DNA of 35,989 nucleotides from Streptococcus danieliae (GTDB lineage Bacteria; Bacillota; Bacilli; Lactobacillales; Streptococcaceae). This document shows positions 16,227-24,937 of this stretch, piece by piece. The number at the start of each line of letters is the position of its first letter. Within the stretch, counting starts at the first letter, position 1. The stretch covers positions 1 to 35,989 of the forward strand of contig NZ_WSRS01000006.1 in assembly GCF_009767945.1 (NCBI RefSeq), given 5' to 3'. The position numbers and the translations under genes are program-made. A model generated the notes under the pieces. The model did not search any database. It worked only from the letters and a program-made list of their open reading frames with translations, and was not told where the DNA came from.

Positions 16227-16922
16227 TTAGTCTTGTCCAAGGTAATATTCTTTCACAACGTTCAATTTGTCATCCAATTCGAACACAAGTGGTGGGAAGT
16301 TTGGAATTTCAACATCCATGATTTCATCATCTGACAATTGTTTGATGTGTTTTACAAGAGCACGGATAGAGTTACCGTGTGCTCCAACAAAGACATTTTT
16401 ACCGTCTTTCAAAGCTGGCGCAATTTTATCTTCCCAGAAAGGAAGGGCACGTTCCAAGGTAACTTTCAAGTTTTCCGCATCTGGAATTACAGTTCCATCC
16501 AAATGTGCATAACGACGATCAGAGTGAGCAGAATGCTCATCATCACGATCCATGTTTGGCGGTAAGACATCGTAAGAACGGCGCCAAATGTGAACTTGCT
16601 CATCACCAAATTGCTCAGCTGCTTCAGCCTTGTTTTTACCAGTCAAACCACCGTAGTGACGCTCATTCAAACGCCATGATTTTTCAACAGGTACCCACAA
16701 TTGGTCTGCTGCTTCCAAAGCAAGGTTGGTTGTTTTGATCGCACGTTTCAAAACAGAAGTGTAAGCTTGGTCAAATTCGATTCCAGCTTCTTTGATCAAT
16801 TTACCAGCATCAATCGCTTGCTGAGTCCCTTTGTCAGACAAGTCAACATCTGCCCAACCTGTAAAGAGGTTAGCCTTGTTCCATTCTGATTCACCATGAC
16901 GAGCAAAAACTAATTTCACCAT
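16227..16922 (-). CDS. gpmA: 2,3-bisphosphoglycerate-dependent phosphoglycerate mutase
   Basis: A 231-aa cofactor-dependent mutase interconverts 3- and 2-phosphoglycerate in glycolysis. It carries the phosphohistidine motif ARHGESEWN (His9) and the second histidine in [31 protein letters not shown] supplies the substrate pocket. Length is normal. AAGGAGAATTAGAG precedes ATG 16922. It is a single gene with its own promoter and terminator. Confidence 0.96.
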   Translation of the reverse strand: MVKLVFARHGESEWNKANLFTGWADVDLSDKGTQQAIDAGKLIKEAGIEFDQAYTSVLKRAIKTTNLALEAADQLWVPVEKSWRLNERHYGGLTGKNKAEAAEQFGDEQVHIWRRSYDVLPPNMDRDDEHSAHSDRRYAHLDGTVIPDAENLKVTLERALPFWEDKIAPALKDGKNVFVGAHGNSIRALVKHIKQLSDDEIMDVEIPNFPPLVFELDDKLNVVKEYYLGQD

Positions 16923-16969
16923 CTCTAATTCTCCTTAGGTATTATAAGTACTGCCAAGCAGTCTCCATT

Positions 16970-16998
16970 ATTCTACTACACTTCTGGGTCAAAAACAA
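16970..16998 (-). promoter_or_regulatory. Possible gpmA promoter
   Basis: On the reverse strand, TTGTTT, 17 bp, TAGAAT. A TATAAT closer to the gene has a poor -35, so the choice is uncertain. Confidence 0.4.
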
Positions 16999-17064
16999 GG
17001 GATAAGTGAATTTCATCACGACATATTCACGTCAGGCAGCTCCCCAAATTTATCCAGCCTCCAC

Positions 17065-17487
17065 TTACTGACACTCTGGACAGAGACCGTAGACCAGAAG
17101 TTCTTGTTTTTGCAACTGATAACCAGTCTGGTCTCTGACAAGGTCTGAGATATCCGGCAGTGGCTCTCCTTCAAAATCTGCAATCTTTCCACAATTTTCA
17201 CAAACGATATTGAGGTGCTCATTACCCATAAAATCATAATACCGCGTCTGATCATTTTTTATCTTGATTTCCGTAACCAATCCCTCCTTGAGAAACAGAT
17301 TGAGATTGTTGTAAACCGTTGCCAAACTAATTTGCGGGTAAACATCCATCAGGTCCTGATAAATTTTCTCAGCACTCGGATGCTCATGACTCGTCATTAA
17401 ATACTCCAACATCAAACGACGTGCCTCCGTCACACGAATACCATGATCCCGTAAATCTTCCAATATTCCCTCGAGCTTGTTCACCAT
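17065..17487 (-). CDS. Fur/PerR-family transcriptional regulator
   Basis: This 140-aa protein has the winged-helix DNA-binding half (RVTEARRLMLEYL, LATVYNNLNLF) and the dimerisation half with two structural-zinc CxxC pairs (Cys96/Cys99, Cys136/Cys139). It resembles the streptococcal PerR group, which represses peroxide-defence genes. Two regulatory-metal ligands look altered: the usual HxH before LxxVC is N89-E90-H91, and there is no N-terminal His-x-His as I recall in S. pyogenes PerR. It could therefore sense another metal or respond more weakly. GAGGA precedes ATG 17487. It is a single gene. Confidence 0.82.
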   Translation of the reverse strand: MVNKLEGILEDLRDHGIRVTEARRLMLEYLMTSHEHPSAEKIYQDLMDVYPQISLATVYNNLNLFLKEGLVTEIKIKNDQTRYYDFMGNEHLNIVCENCGKIADFEGEPLPDISDLVRDQTGYQLQKQELLVYGLCPECQ

Positions 17488-17562
17488 ATTCTTCCTCTTT
17501 TTATTCTACTAATTCCATTATATCCTAAATTCCTCTTTTTTGATTATGAAAATAGAAACATC

Positions 17563-17591
17563 TTGCAGTTCCTCCCAGCTAGCTTTATAAT
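17563..17591 (+). promoter_or_regulatory. pepT promoter
   Basis: TTGCAG (17563-17568), 17 bp, TATAAT (17586-17591), about 32 nt upstream of the pepT ATG. Confidence 0.75.
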
Positions 17592-17623
17592 AAAAAGGTA
17601 CATTGAGAAAGGTTGGTACTACT

Positions 17624-18868
17624 ATGAGCAAATACCCGCAGCTCCTCAGCCATTTTCTGGACTATGTCCGGATTAACACCCGATCCGATGAATATGCGGA
17701 TCGCATCCCCTCAACGCAAAGTCAGATCGACTTTGCCCTCAACGTCCTCAAACCAACTATGGAATTTATTGGCTTGGAAGACGTCCACTACCTCGATAAC
17801 GGTTTTATTGTCGGTACCCTACCAGCCAATTCCGATAAATTCCCTTATAAAATTGGCTTCATTTCCCACATGGATACAGCCGATTTCAATGCTGACAATG
17901 TTCGCCCACAAGTGGTCGAAAACTACCAAGGCGGCAGCATTCCACTCGGCGACAGTGGCTATGAATTGAACCCCAACCAGTTCCCACAACTCCAAAACTA
18001 CCTAGGCCAAACCCTCATTACAACCGATGGGAACACCCTGCTAGGAGCCGACGATAAGGCTGGCATTGCCGAAATTCTCTCAGCCGTTGAATATCTAATC
18101 GCTCACCCAGAAATCGAACACGCCGAGCTTCGTATCGGTTTTGGACCAGATGAAGAAATCGGAACCGGAGCCGATCGCTTTGATGCGGCTGACTTTAATG
18201 TTGATTTCGCCTATACCGTGGACGGTGGCCCCCTGGGAGAACTCCAATATGAAACCTTCAATGCGGCCCTAGCCCACATTACCTTCAAAGGACGAAATGT
18301 CCATCCTGGAACTGCCAAGGACCAAATGATCAACGCTCTCCAACTGGCCATGGACTTCCATAGCGTTGTACCAGATGCCGAACGCCCTGAGTACACAGAG
18401 GGTTACCAAGGCTTTTATCACCTCCAAAAACTATCCGGTACCGAAGAAGAAGCCCATGCCGACTATATCCTACGGGATTTTGAAAGCCAGGCTTTGACCG
18501 ACCGCAAAGAAACTCTCCAACGTATTGCCGGTCGCATGAACCGGAGCTGGGGTGAAGAACGCGTCTGCGTCGCTATCAAGGACCAGTATTCCAACATGAA
18601 AGAAGTCATCGAAAAAGATATGCGACCTGTTCTACTAGCTGAGCAAGTCATGAAATCCTTGGACATTACACCGATTATTGAACCAATCCGCGGTGGCACG
18701 GATGGCTCCAAAATTTCCTTCATGGGCATCCCAACCCCAAACATCTTCGCAGGTGGTGAAAACATGCACGGTCGCTACGAATTTGTCAGTCTCCAAACCA
18801 TGGAAAAAGCCTGTGATGTCATTATCGGCATTGCCAGCCAAGAACTCTCACTCCCCCCTAAACCGTAG
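17624..18868 (+). CDS. pepT: Peptidase T (tripeptidase)
   Basis: This 414-aa M20 metallopeptidase removes the N-terminal residue of tripeptides in the cytoplasm. Metal-binding motifs are present: [28 protein letters not shown] (bridging Asp) and [13 protein letters not shown] with the catalytic Glu. The start is ATG 17624 ([23 protein letters not shown]), because the in-frame TTG seven codons upstream lies inside the leader. The stop codon touches the first bases of a transposase remnant, so the final few residues (LSLPPKP) may have been altered by that insertion. Confidence 0.94.
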   Translation: MSKYPQLLSHFLDYVRINTRSDEYADRIPSTQSQIDFALNVLKPTMEFIGLEDVHYLDNGFIVGTLPANSDKFPYKIGFISHMDTADFNADNVRPQVVENYQGGSIPLGDSGYELNPNQFPQLQNYLGQTLITTDGNTLLGADDKAGIAEILSAVEYLIAHPEIEHAELRIGFGPDEEIGTGADRFDAADFNVDFAYTVDGGPLGELQYETFNAALAHITFKGRNVHPGTAKDQMINALQLAMDFHSVVPDAERPEYTEGYQGFYHLQKLSGTEEEAHADYILRDFESQALTDRKETLQRIAGRMNRSWGEERVCVAIKDQYSNMKEVIEKDMRPVLLAEQVMKSLDITPIIEPIRGGTDGSKISFMGIPTPNIFAGGENMHGRYEFVSLQTMEKACDVIIGIASQELSLPPKP

Positions 18869-19234
18869 CTAGTAACAACAGCTAATGTGCATAATTCTAA
18901 CCTACTAGCTGAACTTTCGAATCCTCACAAACCTGTTTTTGAGGATCGTTCTTCTATTGGCAAACCTGTACCAGAAGGATATATGTACGATACAGCTCGT
19001 ATCTCCTATCCCAGCACTCCACTTACCGAGATCGACAAGAAGTTTGGTCGTCAGTTAGCCCGTGTTCCTTGTCGGGTAGAACCTGTCTTTGGTGTTATTG
19101 AAAACACTATGAAAAGCAATACTTTCCGAGGTATTGGTTTTAACCCAAATGGTTCATACAGAATTCAAAAAACTTCCAGAAGTCTTGCTATACTAGGGTT
19201 TCTAGGTTCTTTTACTCTTGTGTGGAATCCCTAA
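18869..19234 (+). pseudogene. IS5-type transposase C-terminal remnant
   Basis: An open frame from directly after pepT reads VTTANVHNSNLLAEL, then IGKP-PEG, LTEIDKKFGRQLARVPCRVEPVFGVIENTMKSNTFRGIGF. This is the pattern of an IS5-group transposase C-terminus around the catalytic Glu (R-x-x-VE-x-x-FG). The N-terminal two-thirds are missing and the region around the second Asp is degenerate. No matching inverted repeats were found. It is a dead fragment, distinct from the IS1381-like element at 8309. Confidence 0.7.
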
Positions 19235-19245
19235 AAACTGATAAT

Positions 19246-19389
19246 AGACTTCCTGCAAAACAGTGACAGAACTTGAGATTTATCGGAGTCATCACTTGAA
19301 AAAGACTAAGTTACAAAATATTTCAGTGTGGTTATGCGATCTTTCCTGCTGAGAAATGGGATCCAATACATTAGTTCCGCAGGAAGTCT
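19246..19389. repeat. 144-bp MITE with IS1381-like ends
   Basis: It starts AGACTTCCTGCAAAAC and ends with the complement of AGACTTCCTGCGGAAC, the same ends as the IS at 8309. It is flanked by AAT at 19243-19245 and 19390-19392, again an ANT-type duplication. The inside does not code and does not resemble the transposase. It is a non-autonomous derivative that the IS1381-like transposase could mobilise. Confidence 0.85.
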
Positions 19390-19392
19390 AAT

Positions 19393-19555
19393 CATAGATT
19401 TTGATAATTTTTAGTTTTTAATAACTGTAATGAAGTAGTTTGACCTCTGGCTTCTTTCGAATTTTTATGAGATGCTTGACCTGTGGTGGGGGACGGCAGC
19501 GACCTCTGACGAGTTCCAGGCCTTAGTCGGAAACCGAAGTTTTCCGACTCCCCCG
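19393..19555. other. Gene-free spacer within the IS graveyard
   Basis: No reading frame of note. It holds one clear inverted repeat, AGTCGGAAA (19525-19533) with TTTCCGACT (19541-19549), directly before the interspersed repeat. This may be part of a longer version of that repeat. Confidence 0.5.
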
Positions 19556-19728
19556 GAGGCTGGGACAAAAGTCTAGCCTCGATTATTGTAGTTAGCGAAA
19601 TGACTTTGACGCAGTAGCTGATTGGTCTCTTCGTTCGCTTTTCAAGCTCGGAAGAGAACCTAATCAGCCTTGCGGGGATGGGACTACGAACTAAATTTTT
19701 TCAAATTTAGTTCTGTCCCACTCCCTTT
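19556..19728. repeat. Interspersed intergenic repeat, short copy
   Basis: It begins GAGGCTGGGACAAAAGTC and ends TTCTGTCCCACTCCCTTT, like the copy at 4915 and in the same orientation. It is about 100 bp shorter because the palindromic inserts present there are absent. It carries TCGTTCGCTTTTCAAGCTCG and AGAGAACCTAATCAGCCTTG in common with the longer copy. Confidence 0.75.
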
Positions 19729-19859
19729 ACACCACTGGGTCTTGCATCTCTTTAATTTCTAGAAGCCAGGGTCACATTAATAGCTCCACTGTAAAAATCT
19801 AAAATACTAATAGTTAGTTCAAACCTTCTGTCCCTTCCCTCCTTAGAGGGGAGGGCTCT

Positions 19860-19957
19860 TTAGATAGAGTGGACAGCGGCAGTCTGCATCCAGTAAGTTC
19901 TGGCAAATAGATGCTCATGTTTCCGATAGCCAAAAGCAGAGCGCTTCAGAAGCTTAA
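19860..19957 (-). pseudogene. ISL3-family transposase C-terminal remnant
   Basis: On the reverse strand, about 31 codons read KLLKRSAFGYRKHEHLFAR and on to a TAA at 19860-19862. This matches the ISL3 C-terminal motif (K-RxAFGYRxxxxFxxR). The rest of the gene is absent, and the MITE-like copy at 19958 abuts it. The sequence 19729-19859 probably holds the old IS 3' end; I see no gene there. Confidence 0.65.
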
Positions 19958-20047
19958 GGGCACCTCTAAAAACCCCAGTTTTTCTTCAAATTGAATCACT
20001 CAAACCTTGATAAATCAACATTTAGATTTTCAGAAATTTAGTTTTTA
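19958..20047 (+). repeat. 99-bp MITE-like element, copy 2 (one end lost)
   Basis: It begins GGGCACCTCTAAAAAC and matches copy 1 (76-174, other strand) almost base for base over about 90 nt, with one clear internal difference (TTGAATC against TTTAATC). After AGTTTTTA the match stops, so the right inverted repeat is missing and no target duplication can be read. Confidence 0.8.
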
Positions 20048-20064
20048 TACACTTTATAATTATC

Positions 20065-20103
20065 AAAAAATCACTCCAAGGCATCAACCTCAAAGTGATT
20101 TTT
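20065..20103 (-). terminator. Terminator after prfC
   Basis: On the reverse strand, AAAAATCACT pairs with AGTGATTTTTT across a loop that itself contains a GAGG/CCTT-type pairing, followed by T. It lies 15 nt past the prfC stop. Confidence 0.75.
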
Positions 20104-20117
20104 CAACCTATTTGACC

Positions 20118-21665
20118 TTACATCTTTTCTTCTAGTTCCACATCTGGGTATTTATCCGCAAACCAGCGGAGGGCAAAGTCGTTTTCGAAAAGGAACACGG
20201 GCTGGTCGAAGCGGTCTTTGGCCAGGATATTTCGGCTAGAGCTCATGCGTTCGTCCAAATCTTCGGGTTTGATCCAGCGGACAGTTTTTTTCCCCATTGG
20301 GGACATAACCACTTCCGCCTTGTATTCATTTTCCATGCGGTGTTTGAACACTTCAAATTGGAGTTGTCCAACTGCTCCCAGCATATACTCCCCTGTTTGG
20401 TAGTTGCTGTAGAGCTGAATGGCACCCTCTTGCACCAACTGCTCAATACCCTTATGGAAGGATTTTTGCTTCATCACATTTTTAGCGGAGACTTTCATGA
20501 AAATTTCCGGAGTAAAGGTTGGAAGCGGCTCAAATTCAAACTTATGTTTGCCAACCGTTAAGGTATCCCCAACCTGGTAGGTTCCGGTATCATAGATCCC
20601 GATAATATCTCCTGCCACGGCCGTTTCAACCGTTTCCCGCGACTCAGCCATAAACTGGGTTACATTGGACAACTTGGCTCCCTTGCCTGTTCGAGGCAGA
20701 TTGACAGCCATGCCCCGCTCAAATTCACCTGACACAATCCGGAGAAAGGCAATCCGGTCCCTATGACGTGGATCCATATTGGCCTGAATTTTAAAGATAA
20801 AGCCTGAAAAGTCCGGTGCATCCGGTTGGATCATCTCGCCTTCAGTTGTTTTATGACCATGAGGTTCTGGGGCAAATTCTAAGAAAGTTTCCAAGAAGGT
20901 TTGTACCCCAAAATTCGTAAGGGCTGATCCGAAAAAGACAGGTGTCAGGTCCCCAGCCAAGATAGCCTCCTCTGAGAAGGGATTCCCAGCCTCACTAAGT
21001 AATTCTACGTCTTCTAGCACCTGCTGGTAGAAAGGATTATTCTCTAACCCGTAGCTCTCCGCTTGACCAAACTCGATAAAGCGTTGGTCCCCTTTATACA
21101 ATTCAATACGCCCATGGTGAAGGTCATAGAGCCCTTCAAAACTTTTCCCCATCCCAATCGGCCAATTCATAGGGTAGGAAGCAATGCCTAGAACTTCCTC
21201 TAACTCCTCTAGCAACTCCAAGGGCTCACGGCCATCGCGGTCCAATTTGTTGATGAAGGTGAAAACGGGAATATTCCGGTGCTTGACAACCTCAAAGAGC
21301 TTTTTGGTCTGGGCCTCGATCCCCTTGGCAGAATCCACCACCATCACTGCCGCATCCACGGCCATCAAGGTCCGATAGGTATCCTCCGAGAAATCCTCGT
21401 GCCCAGGAGTATCTAGGATATTCACCCGCTTGCCTAGGTAATCAAACTGCAAAACGGACGAGGTAACGGAGATGCCCCGTTGTTTCTCAATATCCATCCA
21501 GTCAGACTTGGCAAAGTTCCCAGTCTTCTTCCCCTTAACGGTACCCGCCTCGCGAATCTCGCCGCCAAAATAAAGCAACTGCTCCGTAATCGTCGTTTTC
21601 CCGGCATCCGGGTGACTAATAATAGCGAAGGTCCGTCTCCGCTTCATCTCATCAATACGTGACAT
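20118..21665 (-). CDS. prfC: Peptide chain release factor 3
   Basis: This 515-aa translational GTPase recycles RF1/RF2 from the ribosome. GTP-binding motifs are SHPDAGKTT near residue 18, the switch region [25 protein letters not shown] and [10 protein letters not shown]. The later domains are complete and the length is typical. GGAAGGAATT precedes ATG 21665. It is a single gene with its own terminator, beside the IS graveyard. Confidence 0.95.
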   Translation of the reverse strand: MSRIDEMKRRRTFAIISHPDAGKTTITEQLLYFGGEIREAGTVKGKKTGNFAKSDWMDIEKQRGISVTSSVLQFDYLGKRVNILDTPGHEDFSEDTYRTLMAVDAAVMVVDSAKGIEAQTKKLFEVVKHRNIPVFTFINKLDRDGREPLELLEELEEVLGIASYPMNWPIGMGKSFEGLYDLHHGRIELYKGDQRFIEFGQAESYGLENNPFYQQVLEDVELLSEAGNPFSEEAILAGDLTPVFFGSALTNFGVQTFLETFLEFAPEPHGHKTTEGEMIQPDAPDFSGFIFKIQANMDPRHRDRIAFLRIVSGEFERGMAVNLPRTGKGAKLSNVTQFMAESRETVETAVAGDIIGIYDTGTYQVGDTLTVGKHKFEFEPLPTFTPEIFMKVSAKNVMKQKSFHKGIEQLVQEGAIQLYSNYQTGEYMLGAVGQLQFEVFKHRMENEYKAEVVMSPMGKKTVRWIKPEDLDERMSSSRNILAKDRFDQPVFLFENDFALRWFADKYPDVELEEKM

Positions 21666-21774
21666 TTCTAATTCCTTCCGATTTTTTCTGCCTTACTAGT
21701 ATACCATGATAGCTAGAGCGACACAAAACCTCTGTTAAAAATTTCCTGGCCCTCCCCAAAATCCTAAGCATAAC

Positions 21775-21810
21775 AAAAGCCCCCTGATTGCCTTATCAAC
21801 CAGTAGGGCT
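21775..21810 (-). terminator. Terminator after nagB
   Basis: On the reverse strand, AGCCCTACTGGTTG pairs imperfectly with CAATCAGGGGGCT and is followed by TTTTGTT. It begins 7 nt beyond the nagB stop. Confidence 0.75.
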
Positions 21811-21816
21811 AGCTCG

Positions 21817-22527
21817 TTAACCTTCTAGTTCTGCTAGGGCGGCATCATCCGCAAAGATATAAACTTCTGGATGGTTTTGAAGGATGCTGGCTGGTAGCTC
21901 CTCTGTCACTGGCCCCTCTACGGCACCAGCAATAGCTGCTGCCTTGTCTGCTCCATAAGCAAAAAGAATAATAGCTTTGGCGTCCATGATATTCTTAATC
22001 CCCATGGAAATCGCCTTAGTCGGAACATCTTCGATCTTGTCAAAGAACCGAGCATTGGCTTCAATGGTAGACGGTTCTAGCTCAACCACTTGGGTTGTCT
22101 GATCAAAGGAGGTTCCAGGTTCGTTAAAACCAATGTGACCATTTCGACCAATCCCCAGAATTTGCAGATCAACCGGATGTGCTTCAAGAATTTCTTGGTA
22201 ACGACTGAGTTCCGCATCCAGGTCAGCTGCCTCCCCATTAGGTAGGTAGTTGGCTTTAAACGGTTTTGCTTGGAACAGATGTTCTTCCATAAAGTAGCGA
22301 TAAGATTGAGGATTGTCAGCTGCGAGACCCACATACTCATCCAAATTCACACTTGTTAAGTCTGAAAAATCAACATCACTGGCCCGAACAGCTTCATAAA
22401 AGCCCACCGGACTGCTTCCCGTTGCCAAGCCTAAGGTTTGGGCACCCGCCGCTAGTTTTTCCTTCAAAATAGCGAGCGCTTTTTGCCCTCCTTCTGCTTG
22501 ATTCTCCACACGAATTACCTGGATCAT
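21817..22527 (-). CDS. nagB: Glucosamine-6-phosphate deaminase
   Basis: A 236-aa enzyme converts glucosamine-6-phosphate to fructose-6-phosphate and ammonia, feeding amino sugars into glycolysis. Motifs: [25 protein letters not shown] with the catalytic Asp, and [15 protein letters not shown]. It is the short form usual in Firmicutes. AAGGAGGACGG precedes ATG 22527. It is monocistronic. Its promoter carries two dre-type palindromes, so control by the GntR-type repressor NagR is likely. Confidence 0.95.
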   Translation of the reverse strand: MIQVIRVENQAEGGQKALAILKEKLAAGAQTLGLATGSSPVGFYEAVRASDVDFSDLTSVNLDEYVGLAADNPQSYRYFMEEHLFQAKPFKANYLPNGEAADLDAELSRYQEILEAHPVDLQILGIGRNGHIGFNEPGTSFDQTTQVVELEPSTIEANARFFDKIEDVPTKAISMGIKNIMDAKAIILFAYGADKAAAIAGAVEGPVTEELPASILQNHPEVYIFADDAALAELEG

Positions 22528-22557
22528 CGAACCGTCCTCCTTATCTTTTCTAATTCC

Positions 22558-22599
22558 ATTATATGGTCTATACCAATTTTTGTCAACTGGTATAGACCG
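22558..22599 (-). promoter_or_regulatory. nagB promoter with two dre (NagR) operators
   Basis: On the reverse strand, TTGACA, 17 bp, TATAAT, a near-consensus promoter. Two 12-bp near-palindromes lie within: TGGTCTATACCA (22564-22575, inside the spacer) and TGGTATAGACCG (22588-22599, just upstream of the -35). Their centres are 24 bp apart. Both match the dre pattern TGGTMTAKACCA of NagR/DasR-type regulators. Occupancy would block polymerase. Confidence 0.85.
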
Positions 22600-22692
22600 A
22601 TTTTTGCAGAAATTTTCTCTTTCTCTCTTATGAACTACTTCCTCAAGAATTTCCCTGTTCTTTCTTCCCCAAAGAATGCTATAATGGTTGCT

Positions 22693-22872
22693 ATGTTAGA
22701 ACTTGTTGCCTATCTCTTTATAGCTGGGATATTGATCTTCCTGCTACTCTACTTTTGGGGCTTCAAAATCAAGGGTTGGTTGGTCTTTCTTTTAAGCTTT
22801 CTAGCCTTTCTTTTGGTGAGCACTCCTTTTTTGCTCTTGCTCTACTATTTCTTTTTATTTCATCAATTATAA
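22693..22872 (+). CDS. Small hydrophobic membrane protein upstream of queA
   Basis: This 59-aa ORF is almost entirely hydrophobic ([23 protein letters not shown]...). It has two likely membrane helices separated by FKIKGW. No family is recognised. It starts 7 nt after a TATAAT (22680-22685), so its mRNA may be leaderless; no ribosome-binding site is visible. The stop lies 9 nt before the queA ATG, so the two are probably cotranscribed. Confidence 0.55.
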   Translation: MLELVAYLFIAGILIFLLLYFWGFKIKGWLVFLLSFLAFLLVSTPFLLLLYYFFLFHQL

Positions 22873-22881
22873 GGAACAGAT

Positions 22882-23910
22882 ATGAAAACTAGTGATTTTG
22901 ATTTTGATCTACCCGAAGAGCTGATTGCTCAGGTTCCACTTGAGGATCGCTCTTCTTCGCGCTTACTGGCCTTGGACCGAGAAACCGGGGCGATGGCAGA
23001 CAGCCATTTTGACCAGCTGATTGATTACCTCAACCCCGGTGACGCCCTGGTTCTCAACAACACACGCGTCCTTCCTGCCCGTCTCCACGGGCAAAAAACC
23101 GAAACCGGTGGCCATGTGGAACTCCTGCTTTTACAAAACACCGAAGGCGATCAATGGGAGGTTCTCGCCAAACCCGCCAAGCGACTCAAGGTGGGGGCGC
23201 GTATTGCCTTTGGCGATGGCCGGCTGCAAGCTGAGGTTGTTGAGGAATTGGAGCACGGGGGCCGCATCATCCAATTCCATTATGAAGGCATTTTCTTGGA
23301 AATCCTGGAGAGCCTTGGTGAGATGCCCCTTCCTCCCTATATTCATGAAAAATTAGAGGATCGTGAACGCTACCAGACCGTCTATGCCAAAGAAAACGGC
23401 TCTGCCGCCGCCCCAACCGCAGGACTTCATTTTACACCAGAATTACTGGCAGCCATTGAAGCCAAGGGCGTGCAAATCCACTACCTAACCCTGCATGTTG
23501 GTCTCGGAACCTTCCGACCAGTATCCGTGGACGACCTGGATGCCCACGACATGCACTCCGAATACTACACCATCTCCGACCAAACAGCCCAGGCCCTCAA
23601 TCAGGTCAAGGAAGCTGGTAAGCGGGTCATCGCTGTTGGCACAACTACCATCCGGACCCTCGAAACCGTTGCCCAACAAAACGAGGGCAAACTAGCCGGC
23701 GCCAGCGGCTGGACCAATATCTTCATCAAACCAGGCTACCAATGGCAAATCGTCGACGCCTTCTCGACCAACTTCCACCTGCCCAAATCAACCCTAGTCA
23801 TGCTGGTCTCCGCCTTCGCTGGCCGCGAACAAACCTTAGCAGCCTACCAGCACGCCATCGAAGAAGGCTACCGCTTCTTCAGCTTTGGTGATGCCATGTT
23901 TATTCATTAA
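22882..23910 (+). CDS. queA: tRNA queuosine synthesis: S-adenosylmethionine:tRNA ribosyltransferase-isomerase
   Basis: The 342-aa enzyme transfers and rearranges the ribosyl group of SAM onto preQ1 in tRNA to give epoxyqueuosine. It shows [10 protein letters not shown] at the N-terminus, [34 protein letters not shown] and GTTTIRTLE, all family hallmarks. The length is standard. TAAGGAACAG precedes ATG 22882. It lies directly after the 59-aa membrane ORF and ends at a terminator. Confidence 0.95.
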   Translation: MKTSDFDFDLPEELIAQVPLEDRSSSRLLALDRETGAMADSHFDQLIDYLNPGDALVLNNTRVLPARLHGQKTETGGHVELLLLQNTEGDQWEVLAKPAKRLKVGARIAFGDGRLQAEVVEELEHGGRIIQFHYEGIFLEILESLGEMPLPPYIHEKLEDRERYQTVYAKENGSAAAPTAGLHFTPELLAAIEAKGVQIHYLTLHVGLGTFRPVSVDDLDAHDMHSEYYTISDQTAQALNQVKEAGKRVIAVGTTTIRTLETVAQQNEGKLAGASGWTNIFIKPGYQWQIVDAFSTNFHLPKSTLVMLVSAFAGREQTLAAYQHAIEEGYRFFSFGDAMFIH

Positions 23911-23925
23911 TTTCTAAACATCTTA

Positions 23926-23966
23926 AAGCCTTCATGAGAATCTCCAATCTCGTGAGGGCTTATTTT
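23926..23966 (+). terminator. Terminator after queA
   Basis: AAGCCTTCATGAGA (23926-23939) pairs with TCTCGTGAGGGCTT (23948-23961), then ATTTTT. Confidence 0.88.
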
Positions 23967-23993
23967 TGTAGCCTGAAAAATATCCTTTATTTT

Positions 23994-24022
23994 TTGAGTT
24001 ACTCACCACTATATGTTATAAT
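23994..24022 (+). promoter_or_regulatory. Promoter of the secreted-protein unit
   Basis: TTGAGT (23994-23999), 17 bp, TATAAT (24017-24022), with TG one base before the -10. It leaves a leader of about 100 nt before ATG 24132. I see no LytTR-type direct repeats here. Confidence 0.75.
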
Positions 24023-24131
24023 TATATTGTAAGGGGTTTCAAATTAGAAAGGTTAAAAATTCGGATACGATACTATTTGAAGTCCCAAATCAACATTTCA
24101 TATCCCTTCACCCCAAACAAGGAGGCTCACT

Positions 24132-24707
24132 ATGAAAAAAAGTAAGACAATTATTTCAACAATTCTTTTAACAACCATCTTAGCTTCAACCATAGCCCCT
24201 AATGTTTCAACAGTCTATGCTTTCGAGACGCTACCCCAAGTAACAACTAGTGATACCAACATCACTCCCACTAACTCATTAACAGAGGAACAAATCGACT
24301 TATTAGCAGATGATATTCAAAGCTTACACCCAGATGTTTCGAAAGATTGGATTGAAGAAGTCATTGAACGCCAACTTCAGGGAGATTACAGCCTACCATC
24401 AGATAACTCACCTTTTCGGGTTGCTTGGCAAGGAGTTACAGTTGGACAAATGGGGGCAGCTATCGATACCGCAATTTCTCTTGCTCTAGGAGGTACCGTT
24501 TCTGGACTTGCAAATCTTATTAAAGTTAAGGGGGCCCATGCTGTGAAAAGTGCTATTCGCTCTGCAGTATCCCAATACCTAGGAGGATGGATTGTAAACA
24601 GTGTCTTCATCGACTACGCTGTAAACCTATTCTCCCCAGGAACCTATTTAGCCCAACAATGGGATGCACGAGACTCTGTACCAAATAATGGTCGAATTAA
24701 TTTCTAA
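24132..24707 (+). CDS. Secreted cysteine-free protein with glycine-rich hydrophobic C-terminal region, function unknown
   Basis: This 191-aa protein opens with a Sec signal peptide (KKSK, then an isoleucine/leucine core, likely cleaved after VYA at about 30). An acidic Thr/Asp-rich segment follows (31-90, including EEQIDLLADDIQSLHPDV). From about residue 95 it is amphipathic and hydrophobic: VTVGQMGAAIDTAISLALGG, GLANLIKVKGAHAVKSAI, YLGGWIVNSVFIDYAVNLFS. It ends PNNGRINF. An acidic pro-region before a Gly/Ala-rich membrane-seeking domain recalls secreted bacteriocins, but I recognise no family. AAGGAGG gives a strong start. A 58-aa membrane protein follows after 3 nt. The gene is flanked by its own promoter and a terminator. 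Confidence 0.75.
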   Translation: MKKSKTIISTILLTTILASTIAPNVSTVYAFETLPQVTTSDTNITPTNSLTEEQIDLLADDIQSLHPDVSKDWIEEVIERQLQGDYSLPSDNSPFRVAWQGVTVGQMGAAIDTAISLALGGTVSGLANLIKVKGAHAVKSAIRSAVSQYLGGWIVNSVFIDYAVNLFSPGTYLAQQWDARDSVPNNGRINF

Positions 24708-24710
24708 ACT

Positions 24711-24887
24711 ATGATGAACAAAAAAAAATATTTTCTAATTTTATTGCTAGGAAACCTCCTAACCCTCAGCATCAGCTTTATCCTAACTAGACTCCTATCC
24801 ATGCCCTTTAAATGGTGGAATGTAATCGCCGTTACTTCTTCTGGCTATGTTGTCCACCATTATTTGGAAAAGAAGCGCAATCAATAA
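24711..24887 (+). CDS. 58-aa two-helix membrane protein, possible partner or immunity protein
   Basis: This ORF starts 3 nt after the stop of the secreted-protein gene (TAA ACT ATG ATG), with no separate ribosome-binding site, which suggests translational coupling. The product has a lysine-rich start (MMNKKKY), a helix (FLILLLGNLLTLSISFILT), a second helix (WWNVIAVTSSGYVVHHY), and a basic tail (LEKKRNQ). The layout matches small immunity or anti-holin-type proteins, but I recognise no family. Start could be 24711 or 24714. It ends 5 nt before a terminator. Confidence 0.65.
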   Translation: MMNKKKYFLILLLGNLLTLSISFILTRLLSMPFKWWNVIAVTSSGYVVHHYLEKKRNQ

Positions 24888-24892
24888 ATGAC

Positions 24893-24922
24893 AAAAGAGC
24901 AAGCCACACGGCTTGCTCTTTT
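24893..24922. terminator. Bidirectional terminator between the secreted-protein unit and sodA
   Basis: AAAAGAGCAAGCC (24893-24905) pairs perfectly with GGCTTGCTCTTTT (24910-24922) over a 4-nt loop. It serves both converging transcripts. Confidence 0.92.
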
Positions 24923-24937
24923 CGATAGTCTAGCAGT

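Noticed and set aside
23960-24131. BlpR/ComE-type repeats in front of the secreted-protein gene, linking it to the regulator at 428
   Set aside because: I searched the leader and promoter and found no paired TTCAG-type repeats; the two loci cannot be linked from this window.
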